This document shows, piece by piece, positions 6,640-12,743 of a DNA stretch of 19,374 nt. Source of the DNA: Candidatus Fermentithermobacillaceae bacterium UBA3951 (GTDB lineage Bacteria; Bacillota; Sulfobacillia; Fermentithermobacillales; Fermentithermobacillaceae); NCBI GenBank assembly GCA_002385465.1, contig DGDN01000052.1, positions 1-19,374 of the forward strand, read 5' to 3'. Every line of letters begins with the position of its first letter. Position 1 is the stretch's first letter. A model generated the notes under the pieces. It saw only the letters and a list, made by a program, of their open reading frames with translations. It searched no databases and was not told the origin of the DNA. The position numbers and the translations under genes were made by a program.

Positions 6640-7905
6640 TCATTTGAACCGGAAGTGTCCTTCTCTGAAGAGCCTCACGCATGCTTCCGCGACGTCCGGA
6701 TCGTAGGCTGTTCCCGCTTCTTCGGAGATCTCTTTGAGAGCTGCTTCGATCCCGGGGGCGGGACGGTACGGCCGGGCGTTGGACATGGCTTCGACTGTGT
6801 CGGCAACTGCTATGATCCGGGCTTCGGGCAAGATCTCGGCCCCGGCAAGTCCTTGTGGATAGCCGGAGCCATCCATCCTTTCGTGATGCTGCAAGACGGC
6901 TTCTGACACCGGCCAGGGAAACTCGATGTTCTTGAGCACTTCGTAACCTGCCTCGCTATGCACTTTTACGAGGCTGTACTCTACCGGGGTAAGGAGAGAA
7001 GGCTTGCTCAATATCTGAATGGGCACGTAGACTTTCCCGAGGTCATGGACCCTGCCTGCTATGCCGACGCCTTCGACGGTATGGGACGAAAGTCCTAATT
7101 CTGCGGCGATGGCCTGGGCCAGAAGGCCGACCCGGTCCTGGTGACCTGCCGTGTACGGGTCCCGTAATTCGGTGACGGTTGCCATGGCCCTCACGATCCC
7201 GTCCAGCGTGACCCGCAAGATCCACCAGGAGCGCAACGCTTCTTCCTGGGCCCGCCATCTCTCCGTCCTCATCCTGATGGCCACTATGCCGAAGGACATG
7301 ACCGAAGCAATTTCCGAGAGGAGTCCGATCTCGTCGTCGTCGAAGGCCTCCGGGTCTCCCGAATAGACGTTGAGGGCGCCTATTATGGTGTCATCGCATA
7401 TGAGGGGGAGGGAGATCGATGAGACGTACCCGAGCTTCACTGCCGCCTCTCTCCAGGGCCAGAAGAACGGGCACGTGCGGATGTCGCGGGACACTGCAGG
7501 TTCGCCCGTCCTTATGGCGGTACCCGTAGGGCCCTGGCCCAGGGGATTGTCGCCCCAACTGAGCCGGATCTCGGTCACGTAGTCAACCCCTATTCCGGCT
7601 GCCGCCACGGGTTTTATCGATTTCTCGGCGTCGCAGGCGGCGTAGCCAACCCATGCCATCATGTACCCTCCCGCGTCCACTATTGTCTTGCAGGCTTCGT
7701 TCAGGAGGGTGGTCTCGTCGGTTGTCCTTTGGACGGCTTGGGTATATCCGCTTAGCATTTTGAAAGCCCGCGTTACCTTGGAGAGGTGCCCCTTCAAACG
7801 GCATATTTGGCAAGGGTCCTTGCCTTCGTTTCCGAAATCTCCGTGGTGTTCTTCGTGTCTTTGGGATCGAACGTCCTGCCGTTTCATAGTGATCACCCGG
7901 TTCAT
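6640..7905 (-). CDS. GAF and HD-GYP domain protein, probable cyclic-di-GMP phosphodiesterase
   Basis: HD-GYP proteins hydrolyse cyclic di-GMP. The order is a short polar head with a CQIC motif (32-35), a GAF-like sensor region at about 46-210, and an HD-GYP domain at about 235-420. Metal-binding and signature residues are present: H287 and D288 with K291 (VHDLGK), H316, H340, H341, the signature at 345-350 (DGSGYP) and D369. There is no membrane segment, so it is a soluble sensor-effector. This is the only clear minus-strand gene; its 3' end converges on the pilT-like gene with a 74-base gap. Pilus function and c-di-GMP are often linked in bacteria, but a functional tie here is only inference. 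The start is uncertain: neither the ATG at 7905 nor the one at 7887 has a good ribosome binding site. Confidence 0.9.
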   Translation of the reverse strand: MNRVITMKRQDVRSQRHEEHHGDFGNEGKDPCQICRLKGHLSKVTRAFKMLSGYTQAVQRTTDETTLLNEACKTIVDAGGYMMAWVGYAACDAEKSIKPVAAAGIGVDYVTEIRLSWGDNPLGQGPTGTAIRTGEPAVSRDIRTCPFFWPWREAAVKLGYVSSISLPLICDDTIIGALNVYSGDPEAFDDDEIGLLSEIASVMSFGIVAIRMRTERWRAQEEALRSWWILRVTLDGIVRAMATVTELRDPYTAGHQDRVGLLAQAIAAELGLSSHTVEGVGIAGRVHDLGKVYVPIQILSKPSLLTPVEYSLVKVHSEAGYEVLKNIEFPWPVSEAVLQHHERMDGSGYPQGLAGAEILPEARIIAVADTVEAMSNARPYRPAPGIEAALKEISEEAGTAYDPDVAEACVRLFREGHFRFK

Positions 7906-7952
7906 GATATGCTTGCGCGGGGTCTAGTTGACATAATAGGCCCGGTAGAAAC

Positions 7953-8462
7953 TTGAGAATGCGGGTCCTCACCCATGAGCCAATAGAAGAAATCATTGAG
8001 GTTGTGCCGGCCGAGAGCGAGGACGAGGGGGCTAATCTCCTAAAGGGCGGAGATGTGGTGGCCCTGGTTGTAATCCCCGAAGGTGTGTCGGATGTTGCCT
8101 CTTTGGGAACAAAGAGTCTAAGGGTCACGACCGACCCGCGGAGGGCCGTGAGCGGCCAGATCGTGGCAAGCATCGTCGGTTCCTTCACCCAACAGTACTC
8201 GGCCGTAGCCGCTGCCATGAGAGGCCTTTGGCCGTTACTTCATGTCCCTGCCTCTGGAGCACCTAACGATGTAGCCGGTCCCCCGGAAGCTGCCGGACTT
8301 CACGAGGGTGTTACAGAGAGGATACTCTCGGCGACAGTGCGCGCTGCAGGGCTCTTTTCCGTGACCGAAGAGAAGCCCGAGTGGATCACGGCCAGGCAAT
8401 ACTACAGGGGGTTTCCAGGATCAAGTTTGAGTAAGAGCAAGAGCCCTCCTAAAGATCCCTGA
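7953..8462 (+). pseudogene. Remnant of an ABC-2 type transporter permease (extracytoplasmic part only)
   Basis: The open frame (TTG 7953 or ATG 7959 to TGA 8462) encodes about 169 residues that resemble the large extracytoplasmic loop of ABC-2 family permeases: an EGANLLKGGDVVALVVIPEGVS segment, then a conserved-looking TTDPRRAVSGQIVASIVGSF stretch and, later, WITARQYY, which in intact members leads into the next membrane helix. Here neither the preceding membrane helix nor the following five or so are present; the frame drifts into a low-complexity basic tail (SLSKSKSPPKDP) and stops. There is no ribosome binding site and no ATPase partner. I read it as a decayed, doubly truncated gene. The family call is from pattern memory and is moderate. 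Confidence 0.55.
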
Positions 8463-8491
8463 TAGTCATCTAAGCCCAGAAACTCTATACT
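8463..8491 (+). promoter_or_regulatory. Sigma A-type promoter for the kinase/regulator operon
   Basis: TAGTCA (8463-8468, four of six to TTGACA) and TATACT (8486-8491, five of six to TATAAT) are 17 bases apart, placing a transcript start near 8498, followed by AAGGAG at 8513-8518 and the GTG at 8526. TATACT is also the left half of a dyad with AGTATA at 8504-8509, which could be an operator for the downstream regulator. Confidence 0.5.
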
Positions 8492-8525
8492 GTAGATAGG
8501 ACAAGTATACCTAAGGAGCGGTTGG

Positions 8526-9662
8526 GTGGACTGGGAAACGGCAGTTCGGTTTCTTGCTGAAGTATCCATAGCGCTTATGGAACCTGAACTTGACCGGGCG
8601 CTGGAGCGGGTCGGGGAAGTGGCCGCCGGTCAAGATTGGCTATCCTACCTGTGCCTTAGGGGGCAAGGGACCGGTACTTCCGATGTTCTGGTGAGAGTAG
8701 GAGAGGAAGGGCCCGCTGTAGGTCCTTCCGCTGCCGGAGACGCCGCTCGCCGCAAACAGGGGACGATTGAGCTTACGGGCACTCGTGAAGGTGTCCCGGT
8801 TTCTCTCGTTGCGTGTCTCAATGTATGCCCGGGCGGAGACCAAACTCGCAAGGGTGGTAAGGGCGGAGAGCTCGTGGTCAAAGAGGCCATGAGTGAAGTC
8901 CTCAGGCTGTTCGCCCGGCGTTTGAGTGTTCACTACGCAGCCGCCCGAGTGAGGGAACGAGAGCTGGCCGATGCGGTTGGCGCGCTGTCGCATGATTTCC
9001 GCACTCCTCTTGCATGCATAAAAGGCTACCTCACGCTTCTTGCGGGCGGAAAGCACCTTCCGGGAAGTCCGGAGTGGGATGAGTATCTCGGCACCGTCAT
9101 GGAAGAGTGCGAGAGGCTTGAGAGGCTTGTCTCCGTTGTCCTTGAATCGGCCTTGGGACCTAAGACCAGCCTTTCCATGGAGCCCGTCCTTCTCCCGCCT
9201 CTCATAAAGAGGATCCTGCTTGAGGAGTCTGCCATTTCCAGGGGCCACCGCTTCTTTACCGATATAAGCGAGGGTGCGAGGGAAGTCTATGCGGACCCAA
9301 CCAGGCTGGAGCAAGTACTTAGAAATCTCCTGGACAATGCCATTAAGTACTCTCCGGAAGGCTCGCTCATAGTGCTGAGGGTCAAAAGGACAAAAGGCGG
9401 GTTCTTGTTCTCCGTCGCCGACCAAGGGGGCGGGATAGCTCCCGAGCACCTGAACAGGCTGTTTGAAAGGCATTACAGGGTAGAAAGCGGCGACGCGCGA
9501 AAGGTCAAGGGGACCGGCCTTGGGCTTCTCATCGCCAGGCAGATAGTGAACGCCCACGGCGGGGACATATGGGCCGAGAGCGTTGTGGGGAAAGGGTCCA
9601 CTTTCTACTTCACCATACCTTTTCACAAGGAGAGTCCGTCTGGACGGGAGGTCGCGGAGTGA
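8526..9662 (+). CDS. Soluble sensor histidine kinase
   Basis: This is a two-component kinase that autophosphorylates on histidine and passes phosphate to the overlapping response regulator. The H-box is SHDFRTPL with H156, followed by the dimerisation helices. The ATPase domain has the N-box (NLLDNAIKYS, about 267-276), the G1 box DQGGGI (299-304), an F-box-like RLFERHYR (311-318) and the G2 box GTGLGL (329-334). No membrane segment is visible, and residues 1-140 form a cytoplasmic sensor region of no clear family, perhaps GAF-like. Length is 378 residues. The GTG start has AAGGAG seven bases upstream. The stop overlaps the start of the next gene, so the two are translationally coupled. The signal sensed is unknown. 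Confidence 0.93.
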   Translation: MDWETAVRFLAEVSIALMEPELDRALERVGEVAAGQDWLSYLCLRGQGTGTSDVLVRVGEEGPAVGPSAAGDAARRKQGTIELTGTREGVPVSLVACLNVCPGGDQTRKGGKGGELVVKEAMSEVLRLFARRLSVHYAAARVRERELADAVGALSHDFRTPLACIKGYLTLLAGGKHLPGSPEWDEYLGTVMEECERLERLVSVVLESALGPKTSLSMEPVLLPPLIKRILLEESAISRGHRFFTDISEGAREVYADPTRLEQVLRNLLDNAIKYSPEGSLIVLRVKRTKGGFLFSVADQGGGIAPEHLNRLFERHYRVESGDARKVKGTGLGLLIARQIVNAHGGDIWAESVVGKGSTFYFTIPFHKESPSGREVAE

Positions 9663-10366
9663 GTTCCGAAACCATTGTCATCATCGAGGATGAACCCAAA
9701 CTTGCCAAACTCGTGAAAATCAGCCTTGAGAGCGAAGGCTATACCGCGGTTATCGCTTCCGACGGAAAGTCGGGGCTCAGGCTCATTGAAGAGAAAAGCC
9801 CGGCTCTTGTCATACTTGACATTGTCCTTCCGGGTGATATGAACGGTTTCGAAGTGGCGAGGGCCATAAGGAGCTTTTCCGACGTCCCCATCATCATTCT
9901 AAGCAGCAGGATCAGCGAGGCCGACAAGCTTCTGGGGTTTCAGGCAGGCGCCGACGACTACGTGACCAAACCCTTTAGCTGCCCGGAACTCAACGCGCGA
10001 GTGAAGGCCCTTCTGCACAGGGCTTCCCTCTCTGCGTCCGCGCGCGCATCATCCAAATTCGTCCTGGGCGATCTGGTGATCGACTTCTCCAGGAGGCGGG
10101 TCTTTCGAGGAGATAGCGAGATCAACCTCACCCAGACGGAGTACGGTGTCTTGCAATACCTTGCACAGAACGCGGGCAAGGTCCTCCTCCATGAGGAAAT
10201 CCTCGGGCGCGTTTGGGGTCCCGAGTACCGCGACGAATACCAGTACCTCAGGAACTACATCTCGAACCTCCGGCGCAAGATAGAACCGGACCAGTCAAAT
10301 CCCCGGTACATCCTGTCAAAGCCCGGTATCGGTTACTACATGCCCGACGCCCAACCGCCGTCGTAG
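9659..10366 (+). CDS. OmpR/PhoB-family response regulator
   Basis: A receiver domain of about 120 residues is followed by a winged-helix DNA-binding domain. The acidic pair E10/D11, phospho-acceptor D54 (VILDIVLPGD), a Ser in ILSS and K104 (YVTKPF) are all in place. The C-terminal part has the OmpR-type pattern LTQTEYGVLQYLAQNAGKV and ends in a typical SKPGIGYYM wing, which supports a full-length 235-residue regulator. The frame is open farther upstream, but GTG 9659 is favoured: it follows GGGAGG at 9646-9651 and overlaps the kinase stop by four bases (GTGA). It should be phosphorylated by the adjacent kinase; its target genes are not evident. Confidence 0.94.
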   Translation: MSSETIVIIEDEPKLAKLVKISLESEGYTAVIASDGKSGLRLIEEKSPALVILDIVLPGDMNGFEVARAIRSFSDVPIIILSSRISEADKLLGFQAGADDYVTKPFSCPELNARVKALLHRASLSASARASSKFVLGDLVIDFSRRRVFRGDSEINLTQTEYGVLQYLAQNAGKVLLHEEILGRVWGPEYRDEYQYLRNYISNLRRKIEPDQSNPRYILSKPGIGYYMPDAQPPS

Positions 10367-10517
10367 ACCGCAATAGGCCCGCGCTCGATTGGATCCTATT
10401 TGGCATAGCCATTTTTACGTTTTCTTTATGCTCCCGGATGACTTTCTTATGCGCAGATTATACCGGGCGCGTTACGCTCCAAGTGGAAGATACATGAGTA
10501 GGGAGGGCTATTGGAGT

Positions 10518-11762
10518 ATGTCACTTCTGGATAATGTCAAGGTATTCTTTGACCAGGCAGCAAAGAAGCTCGCGATTGACGACCATATCCGGCAGATGCT
10601 TGAAGAGCCGGACCGGGTCATTGAGGTCAAGATCCCCGGGTCCGAGAACGGCAAACCCAAGGTATTTAGAGGCTACCGCGTCCAGCACAACGACGCCCGC
10701 GGGCCTTACAAAGGCGGCCTTCGTTACCACCCCACTGTCGAGATGGACGAGGTCATAGCGCTGGCAGCCCTAATGACCTGGAAGTGTTCGCTCCTTAACA
10801 TCCCCTACGGCGGCGGCAAGGGAGGTATCTCTTGCGACCCGACCAAGATGACCAAGCAGGAGATCGAGGCAATCTCCCGCGCGTTCATCAGGGAGCTTAT
10901 GCCCAACATCGGACCGACCGTAGACGTACCGGCCCCCGACGTAGGGACCGACGGCCAGGTAATGGCCTGGATGGTCGACGAGGCTACGCAGATAGCCGGC
11001 GAGAGCATGCTTCCGCTCCTCACTGGCAAGCCTGTCTCCATGGGTGGTTCTCTCGGACGCACCGAGTCCACCGGTTACGGTGTCGCCATCACCGGCGTGG
11101 AAGCCCTTAAGAAGATCGGGATTGAGCCCAAGGGCGCCACTGCTGCAGTGCAGGGCTTCGGCAAAGTCGGCTCCTGGACCGCAGAGAGGCTCTACAAGAT
11201 GGGCGTCAAGGTAGTTGCCGTATCCGACATCTCCGGTGGCTACTACTGCAAGGACGGCCTGGACATTGTAGATCTCATGAAGTACACGGTCACCTCCAAG
11301 GGCCATCTGATTGAGGGGTACTCGGCACCGGGTATCACGAAGATCACCAACGACGAACTGCTCACCCTCGATGTGGACCTTCTCTGCCCCTGCGCCATGG
11401 AGAACCAGATCGATCCGGGAGTCGCCAAGCGTGTGAGGGCGAAAGTTATCTCGGAAGGCGCCAACGGTCCCGTCACCGCAGACGCCGACGCGATCCTCTC
11501 TGAGCGTGGCATCGTGGTCATCCCCGACATCCTCGCCAACGCAGGCGGCGTGACGGTTTCCTACTTCGAGTGGGTCCAGAACTTCCAGCACATTTCCTGG
11601 ACTTTCGATGAGGTCATAGGCAAGCTCGACGGCATGATGATCGGGTGCCTGAACGACGTCTGGGAGGTTTCCAAGACCGAGAAGTGCAGCCTGAGAACTG
11701 CTGCCTTCATCCTCGCCATCAAGAGAGTCGTAGAGGCGATGAAGCTTACCGGAAGGATATAG
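10518..11762 (+). CDS. Glutamate dehydrogenase (Glu/Leu/Phe/Val dehydrogenase family)
   Basis: The enzyme interconverts glutamate with 2-oxoglutarate plus ammonia using NAD(P). Using the ATG at 10518 as residue 1 (414 residues, normal for hexameric enzymes), the substrate-binding and catalytic residues K65, K89, K101 and D141 have the same spacing (24, 12 and 40) as K89, K113, K125 and D165 of the Clostridium symbiosum enzyme. The dinucleotide fold motif VQGFGKVGS starts at 211. The K65 equivalent contacts the gamma-carboxylate in glutamate enzymes, which favours glutamate over leucine. The frame continues upstream to 10389, and ATG 10494 is also possible, but GGGAGGG at 10501-10507 fits 10518. 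An unrecognised gene follows closely. Cofactor choice was not determined. Confidence 0.94.
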   Translation: MSLLDNVKVFFDQAAKKLAIDDHIRQMLEEPDRVIEVKIPGSENGKPKVFRGYRVQHNDARGPYKGGLRYHPTVEMDEVIALAALMTWKCSLLNIPYGGGKGGISCDPTKMTKQEIEAISRAFIRELMPNIGPTVDVPAPDVGTDGQVMAWMVDEATQIAGESMLPLLTGKPVSMGGSLGRTESTGYGVAITGVEALKKIGIEPKGATAAVQGFGKVGSWTAERLYKMGVKVVAVSDISGGYYCKDGLDIVDLMKYTVTSKGHLIEGYSAPGITKITNDELLTLDVDLLCPCAMENQIDPGVAKRVRAKVISEGANGPVTADADAILSERGIVVIPDILANAGGVTVSYFEWVQNFQHISWTFDEVIGKLDGMMIGCLNDVWEVSKTEKCSLRTAAFILAIKRVVEAMKLTGRI

Positions 11763-11779
11763 CCAGAGGACGAATCTGA

Positions 11780-12277
11780 GTGAGCGATGGGCGGCATGTC
11801 CCTCTTTCAGTTGACGGTGCCAGTATTGTCGAGAGGGCTCTCGGGTACGTTGCCCGGAGGCTCAAGATCGCCGATCCCGGCACCGCGCTTGAAAGGCTCC
11901 GGCGGGGCGAACTGGGAGCATACCTCTATTTCCGGTACGCCCTGGCCAAGGAGGCGTCGAGGGATATTGCCGCCATCGCCGGCGGAGTGGAAAAGGCCCT
12001 AATCTTTCTTGAGAACCGGTGTGAAGAATTCCCGGGAGAACCTGTCAGGTTGGGATTGGTCGTAGCGCGCAAGACGGCAGCGATGCAGTCGCTGGTAGAA
12101 GCGGTGTGCGAAGTGGTTTCGCGCGAAGCGGCGGACAGGATCCCGGGACTTCGCGCTTTTCACGGGTTCTTGAGCGCCGAGATCCTGGACGCGGAAGCCC
12201 TCCGTGCGGGCACCGGCCTCGCCGCCATGGTGAGTTCCATCTACGAACCGCCCATCACCGTGTATCCCGAGGACTGA
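11780..12277 (+). CDS. Conserved-looking helical protein of unknown function, downstream of glutamate dehydrogenase
   Basis: The 165-residue product starts at GTG 11780 behind AGAGGA (11765-11770) and lies only 17 bases after the dehydrogenase stop, so the two are probably cotranscribed. It is mostly alpha-helical by composition, with alternating charged and Ala/Leu-rich stretches, an ERLRRGELGAYLYFRYALAK segment near residues 38-57, and a C-terminus ending EPPITVYPED. There is no signal peptide, membrane helix, cysteine cluster or nucleotide-binding motif. I do not recognise a family. Position suggests a partner or regulator of nitrogen metabolism, which is inference only. Coding quality is good: codon use matches the neighbours and rival frames are shorter. 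Confidence 0.75.
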   Translation: MSDGRHVPLSVDGASIVERALGYVARRLKIADPGTALERLRRGELGAYLYFRYALAKEASRDIAAIAGGVEKALIFLENRCEEFPGEPVRLGLVVARKTAAMQSLVEAVCEVVSREAADRIPGLRAFHGFLSAEILDAEALRAGTGLAAMVSSIYEPPITVYPED

Positions 12278-12300
12278 CCCGGTCTCTGTTTCCCGAGCCC

Positions 12301-12481
12301 ATGGTGCATTTTATGTACCGTCGACTTCATTTGCCATGCGAAAAATCCACCATGATGAAGTGGCATTAGCCATTTTATGGACCCATCGGCACCCGCTGCG
12401 CTCACAGAGTGTACTGTTGCGGAGCAGCAACACTCATTTTATGCTACATGGGTTGCCTTGATCCTGCAGAAAATCCACCAT
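12301..12481. repeat. Short repeats with an exact 64-base period in a gene-poor region
   Basis: CATTTTATG occurs at 12307-12315, 12371-12379 and 12435-12443, exactly 64 bases apart each time. AAAATCCACCAT occurs at 12342-12353 and 12470-12481, exactly 128 (two periods) apart, and is missing from the middle unit. In the first unit ATGGTGCATTTT (12301-12312) is the inverse of AAAATCCACCAT with one mismatch. The sequence between motifs is not conserved. This could be the remnant end of a transposon with multiple transposase-binding sites (as in IS21-type elements), a degenerate CRISPR-like array or a protein-binding array. No transposase or cas gene is in the window. Confidence 0.7.
12407..12435 (+). 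other. Twelve-pair hairpin inside the periodic repeat region
   Basis: GAGTGT (12407-12412) pairs with ACACTC (12430-12435), and after a two-base bulge TGTTGC (12415-12420) pairs with GCAGCA (12424-12429) across a GGA loop with one U-G pair. It occupies the middle unit where AAAATCCACCAT is missing. No T-run follows. Confidence 0.5.
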
Positions 12482-12563
12482 CTTCGAACCGGCGGAGGGC
12501 GCGCATACGAGCCGGGGAGCGCGGATAAGTCGGCGATCCTATCGGCTGAACCAGCACACCTGC

Positions 12564-12592
12564 TTTTCACGCAGACGGATACGTGTTATAGT
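12564..12592 (+). promoter_or_regulatory. Sigma A-type promoter for the ABC-F gene
   Basis: TTTTCA (12564-12569, four of six) and TATAGT (12587-12592, five of six) are separated by 17 bases. A start near 12599 would give a leader of about 145 bases carrying a short upstream ORF before the ATPase gene. Confidence 0.5.
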
Positions 12593-12633
12593 TGCCTGTG
12601 GGTATTCCTCATTATCGAAAGGGGTTCTCCTTC

Positions 12634-12678
12634 ATGATTAAGGGTTCGAGAGGTGTGGGGCTGCAAAGCGGCGTTTAG
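12634..12678 (+). CDS. Short leader ORF (14 residues) upstream of the ABC-F gene
   Basis: ATG 12634 has AAAGGGG at 12618-12624, nine bases upstream, and encodes MIKGSRGVGLQSGV ending in TAG. Codons 4 to 6 (GGTTCGAGA) overlap GTTCGAG (12644-12650), which pairs perfectly with CTCGAAC (12707-12713). A second CTCGA lies at 12737-12741, between the ATPase ribosome binding site and its start, so the two pairings are alternatives. This arrangement resembles leader-peptide attenuation known for some antibiotic-resistance ABC-F genes. Such a short ORF could also occur by chance. Confidence 0.45.
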   Translation: MIKGSRGVGLQSGV

Positions 12679-12743
12679 CGTCTTTGGCTGCTACTATCCC
12701 TTTTGACTCGAACACTTGATCGCTCAGGCAGGAGGACTCGACA

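Noticed and set aside
8640..9626. Long minus-strand frame of 328 residues opposite the kinase
   Set aside because: The + strand has every histidine kinase motif; the antisense frame has no recognisable features.
10401..10416. Terminator after the response regulator (TGGC-ATA-GCCA followed by five T)
   Set aside because: The stem is only four pairs with no extension, too weak to call.
10770..11591. Minus-strand frame of 273 residues opposite glutamate dehydrogenase
   Set aside because: It is antisense to a conserved enzyme with a complete active site and is explained by GC-rich codon structure.
12301..12481. CRISPR array
   Set aside because: The shared motifs are 9-12 bases, one block is missing in the middle unit, no cas genes are present and no full repeat of 23 bases or more exists.
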